A stretch of DNA of 64,000 bases, from NCBI GenBank assembly GCA_030035585.1, contig CM057465.1:4377501-4441500 (forward strand), read 5' to 3'. The DNA comes from Dugong dugon. Taxonomy: Eukaryota > Chordata > Mammalia > Sirenia > Dugongidae. Below the pieces are notes generated by a model. The model saw nothing but the letters and a program-made list of their open reading frames with translations. It ran no database searches and had not been told where the DNA came from. Of the stretch, positions 44,721 to 56,108 are shown piece by piece. The position numbers and the translations under genes are program-made. The first letter of the stretch is position 1, and every line of letters starts with the position of its first letter.

Positions 44721-46440
44721 TCCCTCCAGAGTAGTGGTGTACACAAGACTGTTCCAGGCACCAGACCATCCTCTGGGGCCTAGAGCCAGAACTCACAGCC
44801 TGTTGCTGGGCTCTTCCTTCCCAACAGGCCCAGGGCCACCTGCCTAAAGTTTCAGGGCTTACTTTTCCAGAAGCTTCCATCACTGGCTACAAAATACAGT
44901 CCTTGGAGGCACCTGCTCTAATTGCAGGCAGCAATTACTCCCAGTTTCAGGGCCAACAGCTGGGCTAAGTGGCCGTCCCCAAAACCCATTTCCTGCCTGG
45001 CTGCATACGGAATGTTCTTTCCCTCTAAGTAAAATAAACAGGTCTGAACTCACTGGGCTTTTCTATTTGCCGTCCACTAAAGCCTTCTAGCTCCTGGGTT
45101 TTTACACAACGAAGATTTATAGTATCTATTCTCACCAGCGCAGAGCCCCGAGATAATGTTAACAGATGGCTAGTTTTGCCAATAAATCCCTTCGGCAGTG
45201 GAGAGAAATATCTATTTCAGATGAGTTCTCCAGCACTAAACCCACAGTCCAAGTGGTGGAGGGCACTTAGGCCAAAGCGACTGCACTCTCAGAAGGCACA
45301 GGCACTGTTACGGAATCCGGCCCGTCCCCACCTCTGCATCCCGGCACCTGGAGAGACACCAGGGTCACTAGGGGCCCGCCGCCTTGACGCAATGCATCTC
45401 AATGGTAGGGCAGAAGGTCACTCCTTGAGAAGTCTGGGGTTATCTGGTTTCAGGGGATAAGCGCAAGGAACTGCTCAATAAATACTCGTCAGCAATTGAC
45501 CATTCCAATGGGAACATCCTTCCCGCCAGCCCGCTTCCTTCCTCTGCTGCTGACGTCTCCCCCAGCCTCAGGGTCACCAGGCGCGTACTCTCAGAAATGG
45601 CGCTGACCCATCCTTCCCCCTAGCCGCCCACATCCAGCCCCTCTCTGCCTCATGCTGCTGACAATCTCCAGCAGGTCTTCCTGCCTCCTGGCCCTCCCTG
45701 AGCAAGAACCCTCAGTCACTCCAGATTTCCCATTCAGAGTGAGGGTAGCGACTGGCCAAAGGTATTTGAGAGGCACCCCCATAACACCCAAGACCCTCCA
45801 CAGTGGGGACCTAAGCCATCTTTCCACAGGTCCCCCACCAGGCCCCTCGCACGTGCCACACCCAGGCCAGACCGGGCCCTGCACCATGCCCTGGACCTGT
45901 CCAGACCCTCCACCAGAGCCCTCCACCAGTCTGCAGCAGGAATGTCTCTCCAGCACCCCATCCACCTGCCAAAGTCACTCCTGCATAGCTTCTTCTCCAG
46001 GACATTCTCCTGACTGACAATTCTTGGGGCACCGACCACGAGCCGCAAGCTGTCCCCTGTGCCGGGATGACCACAGTGGACAAAACTACCCCAGTTTCCC
46101 TGTGTGGCCAGCATGCGTCCTTGTCTCCCTGAGCTGAGCGCGTCTTGGTCCTGCTGTGGGGAGCCGCTTGTGCCAGTACCTCTGCCCAGTCTGGTCTTGC
46201 ATGTGCTGGGCTGGGCACTGCCCTCTGGGGCCCCAGGAGCCAGGGAGGGACAGGAGAGAAGCCGGAGGCTGCCACCAGGCATTTGAGAAAAATAATAGCA
46301 TGCCTCCACGTGTTCACTTGTATGATCTTATGAACAGAAAATAGGAACATGCATTGTCTCCATCGAAGCTACAGCTGCTGAGCCTGGCTCTAGGCCATCA
46401 CTGGCCCGGTGTTTGCCCTTTTTCTCACGTTACCCCCATG
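44721..46440. other. Largest repeat-poor interval; no gene recognised
   Basis: About 1.7 kb with no recognised transposon. 44880-45540 is AT/GC mixed and could hold conserved non-coding sequence. 45590-46310 is GC-rich, with antisense frames of 124-191 residues that lack domains and overlap one another in different frames, so they are probably composition-driven. Confidence 0.45.
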
Positions 46441-46610
46441 GCGACCCCCAGCAGAGGGTCCAGGAATGGCTGCACTTCACTGAGGAAGTCAATGAGGCTA
46501 AGAAAGGCAGGCATCCCACCCAAGATCCCACCTGGATTCATGGCTGGAATCAGAATCTGAGCCGGTTCTGCCTGACCAGAGTCCGTGCTGGGAGACCGGA
46601 AGGGAACACG
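46441..46610 (-). repeat. MIR SINE remnant
   Basis: 'cactgaggaagtcaatgagg' and 'tggaatcagaatctgagccg' with 'accagagtccgtgctgggag' fit reversed MIR, weakly. Confidence 0.5.
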
Positions 46611-46704
46611 CTCAAATTGTAACAGGTCACCCGAGAGCAGGGTGACTGGTGAGGGTATTTCTCTTTTGCACATTAAAAAAAAGAAAGGAAAAAAAATGGA
46701 TTTT

Positions 46705-46930
46705 CGTGTACTAACAGCTGGGTTTGCATCCTGGCTGCAAAGTTACTGAATTTGTAACCTGGGGCAAGTTTTTAAATTCCTTTGAAACTTAGTTTCCTTG
46801 TCTGAAAAATGGGGTGATAATAATGTACACTAACGCCTCCCGGGTTTTATAAAGTGTTCAGTGAAGTAAGACAGACACAGAGCTTAGCCTCATCTCTGGT
46901 ATGGTGCAAGCACGCAATAGTATGTGAACC
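46705..46930 (+). repeat. MIR SINE remnant
   Basis: 'gaatttgtaacctggggcaa', 'aacttagtttccttgtctga' and 'aaaatggggtgataataatg' in MIR order. Confidence 0.85.
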
Positions 46931-47102
46931 ATCACTCTTTGACTTTTCTTCATTTTACGAACTTTTCTACAAGGAGAAAATATTACTGAAATAATTGGGA
47001 AATAACTTTTTAAAGAAGATAGCTTTCTGTCAAGCCTGGAGACAGAGATGTGGACAGATTAGCTGTTAGTTACAAGAATTAATGTTTACTCTGATGTTTC
47101 AT

Positions 47103-47591
47103 TGAAAAGATGTCACCTTGAAGACTAAGGTGAGCCTGACCCAACCCATGGTATTTTCAATCGCATCGTATGCATGCGAAAGTTAGACAATGAATAAGGA
47201 AGACCAAAGAAGAATTGATGTCTTTGAATTGTGGTGTTGGCGAAGAATATTGAATATACCATGGACTGCCAGAAACATGAACAAATCTGTCTTGGAAGAA
47301 GTACAGCTAGAATGCTCCTTAGAAGTGAGGGTGGCCAGACTTGGTCTCATGCACTTTGGACATGTTAACAGGAGGGACAAGTCCCTGGAGAAGGACATCA
47401 TGCTTGGTAAAGTACAGAGGCAGTGAAAAAGAGGAAGACCCTCAACAAGATGGATTGACACAGTGGCTGTGAAAATGGGCTCAAGCATAACAACGATTGT
47501 GAGCACGGCGCAGGACTGGGCAGAGTTTCGTTCTGTGGTTCATAGGGTCACTGTAAGTCGGAACCGACTTGATGGCACCTAACAACAACAA
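47103..47591 (+). mobile_element. RTE LINE 3' end, 5'-truncated, 12-bp TSD
   Basis: A clean retroposition product: it starts inside pol ('gatgtcaccttgaagactaa') and ends 'cacctaacaacaacaa'. The flanks ctgatgtttcat at 47091-47102 and 47592-47603 match perfectly over 12 bp. The frame reads RRIDVFELWCWRRILNIPWT and MLGKVQRQ before a stop. One of the best preserved RTE 3' ends here. Confidence 0.95.
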
Positions 47592-47754
47592 CTGATGTTT
47601 CATATTCCAATGTCCTCTCATGCATCCGTTTTGAGATGCTTGTCTCCATTTATTTAGCTGTTTTGATTGTTGGAGTTTTTATTGCTCACCTTCTCCATTT
47701 ATCCACCCACACACCAGCGCCGAGCATCTGGTCAAATATCTGCAAAGTCAAGAT

Positions 47755-48400
47755 GACTTCCACACCAATGTTCATTGCAGCGTTTTTCACAATAGCCAAA
47801 AGGTACCAACAGCCAAAAAGTCCATCAACAGATGAATGGATAAACAAAAAGTGGTGCATACACACAATGGAATACTACTCAGCCAGAAAGAGAAAAAAGT
47901 CCTGATGCACGCCACAACATGGAGGAACCTTGAAAACCTCATGCTGAGTGAAAGAAGTCAGTCGCAAAAGGACAGATACTGTATGAGGTCACTTATATGA
48001 AATAAGCAAATATATGGAAACTGAAGATTATTCATGATTACCAGGGTTGGGAGGAGGGGAGAAAGGGGGAGTTTTCTTTTGGGGCATTGAGTTTATGTTA
48101 ATGGTGGTGGAATATTTTGGAAAAGAATAGAGATAATGATTGTTGTTGTTAGGTGCTGTTGAGTAGGTCCCGACTCATAGCAACCTTATGTATAACAGAA
48201 AAAAACATTGCCCAGTCCTGTACCATCCTCACAATCTTTGCTGCGTTTGAGCCCACTGTTGGAGCCACTGTGTTAATCCATCTCATTAAGGGTCTTCAAG
48301 AATGATGTCACACATGAAAAATGTAATCAATGTCACTGAATTGTAAATATGGAAGTTGTATTGCTAAATGCTTTGGTGTGTGTGTTTTCACAACAATAAG
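47755..48400 (+). mobile_element. L1 3' end with nested RTE 3' fragment
   Basis: 'aatgttcattgcagcgtttt', 'gatgaatggataaacaaaaa', 'ggaatactactcagccagaa' are the L1 ORF2 end, and 'atgaaaaatgtaatcaatgt' the 3'UTR. A reversed RTE 3' fragment interrupts it at 48136-48297. Confidence 0.85.
48136..48297 (-). mobile_element. RTE 3' end fragment
   Basis: 'gttgttgttaggtgctgttg' at the left, running back into the C-terminal coding region. A short aatgat-like repeat flanks it. Confidence 0.88.
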
Positions 48401-49010
48401 AGAAAAAGATGACTTCTACACTCTTCTTCCCCCTAGGACAGTGTAGCTCTCACATGGCTGGCGTGAACAGACTCCGGATTCCAACTGGATGCCCCCAGGG
48501 CTCCCTCACAGCTCCTCTGCCATTTCCAACACTCAACTTGCTCGCTTGGAATACCAGAGCAGGCAAAAACCCACAGGCCAGCCTCCTCTCCCCTCCTGCC
48601 CTCCACACAGCTGTCCCCATTCTCACCCTTCAGGACCCAGCCAAGGGCCCGACATGTGCCAGCACCTCAGATCCACCAGCAAGTGTGTGTAGAACTGATC
48701 TCATAGCCACATATCCCATCTCCTGCTTGGCATGGACCAAAGCTGGGTACCCTTGAGCCAGGTGGCCAGGCAATCCAGTTAGCCTCCCCTCCCAGCACTC
48801 TACACCCCTCACTGGCCTCCCAGGTGGGCAGCCTGGATGATGCACCTGCCCTGGCATTTGCCTTTATGAACATATTCAAGTACTCAGACAGTTAAGTCAA
48901 CATCAAGAATTAGTTCATGCCATGGAATTATTGTATTTTTTCTCAACTAACTCTACTGTTGTCCCTATAAATTCCTGAGTTAAAATAACTTCTCCAGGTT
49001 TTCTTTCTGG
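48401..49010. other. Gene-free interval
   Basis: C-rich, with a 115-residue open frame at 48409-48756 lacking any domain. No transposon recognised. Confidence 0.45.
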
Positions 49011-49215
49011 GTGCACCAGGTGCCTTCCTTCCTCCGCCTTCCCTCATCACCCAATCTGAAGTACTACCTCACACCACCACACCCACCTGCTGCCCACACA
49101 AGTCTCCCTGGTGTCTTCCTGATTATTCCCAGCTGACACGTTACCCTGTGGAATTTTCCTGGGCACTCACTTCCTCTTGTTCATTGTCTGTGAGCTCCTT
49201 TGGAGCAGAATTCTT
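49011..49215 (+). repeat. L2 LINE 3' remnant
   Basis: 'gccttccctcatcacccaat' and 'cattgtctgtgagctccttt' with 'ggagcagaattc' fit the L2 3' end. Confidence 0.5.
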
Positions 49216-49663
49216 ATATAGGAATTGGTAAATGCAGTCAAAAGCAATGGAAACCATCACTGACTCATTCAGTCAAAGAAGGAATTTATTGGAGGTTGCT
49301 GCGTGGTTCACAGAATCCAAGGGTGAGGGGGAGAAGCCCAAACAGAGAAAGGATCAAGCAAAGCAACTCTGGGGCCTGGGCACAGGGATTCGCAGGCCTC
49401 CTATCTCAACACTGCCACCATGTGGTCCAGCACCACCACCCTCCTTCACTGAGACTCACACAAGAGACATCTTGCTGACTCAGTTTACCCCATGTCCACC
49501 CCTTTAGTCAGGAAAGTACACACTTGGTGGGGCAGGGGTCGTTGGAAAGATGATCTGGATAGAATAGAAACAACGATCGCATTTGGTGGTGCATCTGGGT
49601 TTCCATTCCAAGTCGTTCTGAACCCTAGGTTCATGTCCTTTCCGTGTACATGCTGTGATTGAA
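49216..49663. other. Gene-free interval
   Basis: No recognised exon or repeat before the tetranucleotide array. Confidence 0.45.
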
Positions 49664-50185
49664 GGATGAGTGGGTGAGTGAGATGGATGGGTGGGTGGGT
49701 GGGTGGACGGATGGATGGATGGACAGAAAGCATGAAGAAGAGTTAAATTGATTGGGTTAAATGGATGGATGGATGGGAAGAAGTGAAGAAGAGCTTGGTT
49801 GACTGAGATGGACAGATGGATGGATAGGTGGGGGGATGGATGATGGATGGATGGACAGATGAAAAGATGGATGGATGTATGGACAGAAAGCATGAAGAAA
49901 ATTAAGTTTATTGGGATAAATGGACGGATGATGTACCGATGGATGGATAGATGGATGGATGGATGGAAGGATGGGAAGAAGTGAAGATGAACTTGGTTAA
50001 CTGGGATGGACAGATGGGTGGATAGGTAGGTGGATGGGTGATGAATGGATGGATGGATGGATGGATGGAAGGATAGATGGAAAGATGAATGGATAAGAAA
50101 GACTGAAGAAAATATAGGTTGGTTGAGATGGATGAAACAGATAGAAAAGTTGGGAAGATGGTTGGATGAGATGGATGAGTAGACT
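49664..50185 (+). repeat. GGAT/GGTG tetranucleotide array with higher-order blocks
   Basis: Runs of gatg/ggat/gggt are broken by two kinds of longer block. Block A ('acagaaagcatgaagaa') occurs at about 49720 and 49878 with a diverged form near 50092. Block B ('gggaagaagtgaagat/a') occurs at about 49774 and 49972. They alternate A-B-A-B-A. Long His/Pro/Ser-rich frames on the minus strand are artefacts of the repeat. Confidence 0.93.
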
Positions 50186-50799
50186 GATGAAGGTACTTGG
50201 CCCTGGGTGGGATCAGCCAAGATGTCAGGTGCTGACCTGAGACCCTGGTTGTGTAGATCAAGTAAGAAGCTTACAGATCAGGGGTCTTTACAAAGGGTGG
50301 TGTTGTGAGGTCACCACGGAAATGTGGCCCCTGAAGAGGAACCCTCCATTTCTTGTACACCAGCCCTTAACAAAACACACAGGCACGCACACACACATGC
50401 AGAAAACCATGGTTACTCACCGTAAGACATGGAAGGGGCCTTGAATAGCATGAAGCCCAAGACCCTCCCCAGAGAGAGAAGGTGGTTGCCCATGTCACAC
50501 TTTGCCATATACTTCCCACACATCACCACACTGCCTCCCTAAGAACTTCTGAAATTGAATGAGATGGAACACATTCCACAGGCAGCTGGAGGCTGCTCAT
50601 TAACACATGTAAATCGCATCTGTGCTTTCCAAAATGTAGGACTTTAAATATGGCTGCACAAATGCAACAACTGGAATGGGGGAGGTCTGGCAAGGCAAAA
50701 CATCTGGCTCTCTGCAGAACAAACCAACCATCACCCATATGACGACCCGTTTGGGGTCAGTTGTCATTGCAATGTCAAACTGAGGACCTTCTGCTGCCT
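50186..50799. other. Gene-free interval
   Basis: Short (ca)n-like patch at about 50385-50400. Otherwise unremarkable. Confidence 0.45.
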
Positions 50800-51115
50800 C
50801 ACCTCCTGCTGAAATCCTTCATGGTCTTGCCACAACCCCTCCCATTCCACATCTACCTACCACACTCCTCTCTCCTCCCCTCTAGCCATGCCAAACTCCT
50901 TGATGTCATTACACACCCAGGACCTGCTCTCTCCATCCCTTTCGAATGTGGTTTCCTCTGCATGGAAGGCCTTCCCACGTCTGGGTCTGAAGAAAACTCA
51001 CCTCTTTCAGGCCTGTACCGAAGCAGCCTCTTCCCCAGATTCCTTCCCGAGCCCTTTCACCTACTGCAAAGCCCTCTCTTGAACTCCTCCAAATGACACT
51101 TGAGCACCTTATCTT
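50800..51115 (+). mobile_element. L2 LINE 3' region
   Basis: 'aatgtggtttcctctgcatg', 'gaaggccttcccacgtctgg' and 'actcacctctttcaggcctg' follow the L2 3' end. Confidence 0.72.
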
Positions 51116-53139
51116 TAGTATAAGAATGTATTGTCCATCAAATGACCCCCATATGTCCCCGCCCACCTGTGTACACCAGGAGTCAGGGGCTACAATCCTT
51201 GTGTGTCCCAGGCACAGATCCAACAAAGGACCCTGACTCCCCCATAAGTAAGATGAGCGTTGAAGAAGCCCATGATACCAGGATGCAGAGCTGGGCTGGG
51301 ATGTCCAGCCTTCTTCAGGGATGACTCTTTGTTCCTTTGTGAGTACCCCTAGGCCACCATGCCACCAGAGGCTGCCAGCTAGGGACTAACGGTCATTGTC
51401 CTCGTTCCCCAGGGCCAGATCATTGATTTTTCCACTGATCAGGGTCAGCTGTGGAGGCTCCACCTCAGACCTGAACTCAGGAAGATCTCAGACCCTGTAG
51501 AACATGGGATCCTTCTCTCACAGACCTGGTTCCCCATGGGTGGGCTGTCCAGTGCCCACGGAGATAAACACTGCCCATGACTATTCATCAAAGACCTTCC
51601 TAATGTCTGAGACAAGAGCTCCATCCATCATGCACTTACAAATGGCAGACTGAGGTAACAATCCTCTCCCCTCTTCCTCCACCCATCAATCATCCGTTAA
51701 TGGTACACAACTTGGTCTTTACCAGACTGTGAGCAGAGCCATGGAAATAGATGACAGCTGCCACCAGCCCAAGGTGAATCTTTGCTCCCTGGCTGGTGTC
51801 CTTATCCTCTGATGGATCTTAGCTTCCTGTGCTAACAGCAAAGCCCCTGCAAAGGACGGCTCTGAGGGACTTACTTGCTCTTCTCAAGAGAACTGTCATG
51901 AAATAACAAGGACGGGACTCTGTAATGACTGCCTGGTCGTTGTCACTAATACAATTAATATGATGTGCTTCCAGAGCCGAAAATAGCTAAGCCTTGAGAA
52001 ACATTTCAATAATCCCAAGGGTTTTCAATGCCAGACTTGTAAAAATTTTTCATCAGCTAAAAAGTGAATGCTAGAATACCTGGTAGGTGGAGCACATTAA
52101 GCTGGCATCATTTAGGCCACCAATGAATTCTCCTCCTAAAGAATAGAGAACAATGCAAGGAATTAGGAGGTAGGAAAGAGAGACAGAGAAGGAGAAAATG
52201 AGAAAGATGGAGAGACAAAGACACAGAGAGAGACAGATCTAGCCTTCCCTTTCAGAGTCAAGCGCATTTCTCATTTCCACGTTCTAGAGGGACACCTCGC
52301 CATCTCCCCCAAGAACCCTCATAAACACCAGGTCACTGTGACCATCACCATCCCAGAGACAAGTGCTGCTGGCCCCTGGAGGGTGGTGTCCGTGCCCAGG
52401 ACCCCGAGGTACTGGGCCAGCAAGGTGGGCTGGGGAGAAGGGCACATCTGAGTGAGAGGCCAGCTGCTGGGAGAGGCAAGACCCCTTTTGGGGTCTGATT
52501 TCAGTGTTCTGTTTCCAAGCCTGGCTCCCCCACACCAGCCAGCTTCTGGGGCATCTCCCTTATCACCCCCACGCCCCATCCAGGCCAAGCTCGCTGCAAT
52601 GGGATTCTAAAGCTGTGTTCAGAAGGGCTTGGAGAGGGTCTGTGATGTGGGCCAAGCTCTGCTGGGCCCTAGAGCAGCTGGAAGGCCCAGAGCCCAAGGT
52701 GAGGCAGTAATAGCTGTTGATGGTGCATGCCTCAGCCTTGGGTGCCGGCAGGGCTATTAGGGTTCTCAGATGAGAAATTGGAAAGGACCACAAAGTACTG
52801 TGATGGGTAATTTTCACGAGGAGAATTTTACTTCAGGAAAAGCCATTCTTTGGTACACCCAAAGTAATCACTTCAGAAAACTGAAAGAGCATCACTTTCC
52901 AGTGCCAATGACAAAGGAAGGAGCAGAGATCCTTCCAGCTGAGTCCACAGCGTCCTGGAGAATGGAAGTACTTTTGTCTTCACGTTCATCTCGTCTTCCT
53001 CATTAGAGGGTGGGCGTCCCAGGTGGTGGGATACTGGGCAGCAGGACCACGGCTCCTGGCGTGAGACTGCTGGATTTCTTAGGCAGGAGCCCCACGTGGG
53101 CAGTGACCTTTCAAGGGAAATAAAGGGAAATTTCTTTTC
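51116..53139. other. Gene-free interval with purine tract
   Basis: About 2 kb without a recognised transposon or exon. A purine-rich tract (gaga/gaca repeats) lies at 52165-52240. Frames of 60-110 residues on both strands have no domain. Confidence 0.45.
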
Positions 53140-53980
53140 CTTTGTTTTAATTTTATTTATTTTATTGTTGTTGAGACTAACACAGCAAAATATCCACCAG
53201 TTCAACAGTTTCTACATGTACCATTCATTGACGTTGATGACATTCTTTGAGTTGTGCAACCATTCTCACCCTCCTTTTCTGAGTTGTTCCTTCCCCCTTG
53301 ACAGAAACTCACTGTCCCCTATGTTTTCTATCTACTGTCTTGAGTGACTGTTGTCAATTTGATCCCATATATACAGTTCTTAAAAAAGCATAATGCTCAA
53401 GGCAGACATTTTTTACTAGTTAAGCTAGTAAAAAAAAAATTGGTTTTAAGAAGACTTCAGGGGATATTTTTAGTTTAAGGTTTAAAGATTATCTCAGGGC
53501 AATAGTTAAAGGAGTATATCCAGCCCCCTTGGCTCCAGAAAGTCTGGAGTCCATGGGAATTTGAAATTCTGCTCTGCATTTTCCCCTTTTCAATCAGGAT
53601 TCTTCCATAGAATCTTTGACCAAAATGTTTAGTAATGGTAGCTGGGCACCATCCAGTTCTTCTGGTCTCCTGGCAAATGAGGCAGTTGTTCATGGAGGCA
53701 ATTAGCCACACATTCCATATCCTCCTCCTATTCCTGACTCCCCTTCTTCCCCTGTTGCTCCAGGTGAATAGAGATGAATTGTTGTGCCTTGCATGGCCAC
53801 TTGCAAGCTTTTAAGATCCCAGGCACTACTCATCGGACTAGAAGGTAGAACAGAAGGATTAAACACATTACTAGGCCAATTAACTGGGATGGCCCAAGAA
53901 ACCATGACCCTAAACCTCGAAACCAAGAAACCAAATCCCATGAGGCTTTTGATTGTACATAAGCAGCCTCAGCGGCTATT

Positions 53981-54012
53981 CTTTCTTTCTTTCTTTCTTT
54001 CTTTTTTTTTTT
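53981..54012 (+). repeat. (TTTC)n / T-run microsatellite
   Basis: Five tandem ctttc-type units followed by a run of T, inside the minus-strand L1. Confidence 0.9.
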
Positions 54013-54405
54013 GTCATTGTTATAAATGTATCTATCACACAACTTTTGCCAATTCAAATTTTTACAGGTGTACAACTTATTGACAGCAGTTACAATAATC
54101 AGCTGTGCAACCCTACCCTTAATCAGTGTGATTTTTCCAACACCATTACCCCTTCTCCCTCCCACTCACCCCTGGTAGACACTATTAAACCTTGGTCTCT
54201 ATGCATTTATCTTTTCTTGTCATTTTACATAAGTGAGGTCGTACAATATTTGTCCTTTCTTGATTGACTTATTTCACTCAAAATAATGTCTTCTGGTCCC
54301 ATCCATATTGTAGCATGTATCAAGACTTAATTTCTTCTACTGGCTGACTAGTGTTCCATTGTACGTATGTACCACATTTTGTTTTTGTTTATCTATTCAT
54401 CTGTT

Positions 54406-55001
54406 CCACCACTCATCTGTCCGTTTGATCTACTGTGGTGACTTGCATGTTGCTGTGATGCTGTAAGCTATGCCACCAGTATTTCAAATACCAGCAGAGT
54501 CACCTATGGTGGACAGGTTTCGGTGGAGCTTCCAGATTAAGACAGACTAGGAAGAAGGACCTGGTAGTCTACTTCTGAAAAAATTGGGCTGTGAAAACCA
54601 GTGGAACATTGTCTGATACAGTGCAGGAAGAAGAGCCCCTCAGGTTGGAAGGCACTCAAAATACCACTCAGGAAGAGCTGCCTCCTCAAAGTAGAGTCTG
54701 TCTTGGAAGAGGTACAACTAGAATGCTCCTTACAAGCAAGGATGGCGAGACTTTGTCTCAAGTGCTTTGGACATGGTATCAGGAAGGATCAGTCCCTGGA
54801 GAAGGACATCATGCTTGGTAAAGTGGAGGGTCAGCGAAAAAGAGGAAGACCCTCAATGAGATGGACTGATACAGTGGCTGCAACAATGGACTCAAACACA
54901 GCAGCAATTGTGAGGATAGCACAGGACCTGGCAGTGTTTTGTTCTATTGTACACAGTGTCGCTATGAGTCAGAAGCAACAACACCTAACAACAAAAACAA
55001 C
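54406..55001 (+). mobile_element. RTE end-fusion derivative with 11-bp TSD
   Basis: The whole RTE 5'UTR (outer end near 54406, through 'gcctcctcaaagtagagt') is joined at about 54694 to the C-terminal part of pol ('ctgtcttggaagaggtacaa') and continues to the 3' end ('aacacctaacaacaaaaac'). Total 596 bp. Perfect flanks attcatctgtt at 54395-54405 and 55002-55012 show that this short form was inserted as a unit. The C-terminal frame (KDIMLGKVEGQRKRGRPSMR) is still open for about 100 codons but lacks endonuclease and RT. Confidence 0.93.
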
Positions 55002-55157
55002 ATTCATCTGTTGATGGGCATTTAGTTTGTTTCCACCTTGGCTATTGTGAAAGGGAAGCTTCTTGATCTTCTGATTTGGAGGAATGGTGAGGGAGCTCCT
55101 GACCTTCAGCAGAGGGTGGACAGGACCTCAGGGAGGCTGGTCCCCTTGCAGGGCTCA

Positions 55158-55602
55158 GATGATGTATTCGGTTGAACTGTGTCCACCCAAAAGATATGTC
55201 CAAGTCCTAATCCCTGGAGCCTGGGTATAGGACTTTGTTTGGGTGAAGGACCTTTACAGAGGGAATCAAGGATCTCGAGATGAGATTATGCTGGCCCTAA
55301 AACCAACAATGAATGCCCTTATAAAAAGACAGAAGAGGAGAAGAGACTGAGAAGAAAATGATGTGAAGATGGAGGCAGAGGTTGGAGTGATGCAGCCACA
55401 AGCCAAGGAGTGCCTGAGTCACCACCAGGAGCTAGAAGAGACAAAGCAGGATCCTCTTCTGGAGCCTCCAGGGGGAGTTTAGCTCTGCTGACACCTTGTT
55501 TTCAGACTTCTGGCCTCCAGCTCTGAGAGAATGAATGTCTGTTGTTTTAAACCACCCAGTTTGAGATACTTTGTTGCAGGCGACCTGGGGGCCGAATACA
55601 GA
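55158..55602 (+). mobile_element. MLT1/MST-type LTR
   Basis: 'tattcggttgaactgtgtcc' near the start, 'agccaaggagtgcctgagtc' in the middle, 'cagacttctggcctccagct' and 'actttgttgcaggcgacctg' at the end. Confidence 0.8.
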
Positions 55603-56108
55603 CAGCATCCCTTCCGTCCTTCTTTCTTTCCTTCATTCGAAAACTCCTGCTGATCCCCTGTTCTGTGTCAGGTATCTTCTGGGTGCAGGAAGTGTGCGGA
55701 GGGATATGCCTGTCAAAGGACAGGATGTCTCTGGAAGTATGTCTTAGTCTCCTAGTGCTGCTATAACAGAAATACCACAAGTGGGTGGCTTTAACAAACA
55801 GAAATTTATTTTTTCACAGTACAAGAGGCTTGAAGTCCAAATTCAGGGTACCACCTCAAAGGGAAGGCTTTCTCTCTCTTTGGCTCTATGGGAAGGTCCT
55901 CGTCTCTTTTCAGCTTCTGTTCTTTGGTTTCTTGGTGATCTTCATGTGGTGTGGCAGCAGTCTTCCCCCATCTGTGCTTCCCTCTCTGTGCCTGATCTGT
56001 TCTTTTTATATCTCAAAAGTGACTGGCTTAAAACACACCCTACACTGATATGGCCTCATAACATAACAAAGGAAAACTATCTTCAAATGGGATTGCATCC
56101 ACAGGTAT

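Larger units (their letters stand above)
53140..55055 (-). mobile_element. L1 3' region, minus strand
   Basis: Starts at a T-rich run ('ttttaattttatttatttta', the reversed tail), then the 3'UTR, and from about 54280 the end of ORF2 reversed ('cccatccatattgtagcatg', 'gactagtgttccattgtacg'). It resumes after the RTE insertion with 'ttgatgggcatttagtttgt'. A (tttc)n run has grown at 53981-54002. Confidence 0.8.

Noticed and set aside
45734..46350. Antisense frames of 191 and 179 residues
   Set aside because: They overlap in different frames in GC-rich DNA, show no domain and no splice or promoter context.
49504..50220. 238-residue open frame on the minus strand, rich in His, Pro and Ser
   Set aside because: It is the translation of the tetranucleotide array and is open only because the repeat lacks stops.
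54601..55014. 137-residue frame with conserved RTE C-terminal residues as a host gene
   Set aside because: It is the C-terminal remnant of RTE pol inside a deletion derivative, without endonuclease or RT.
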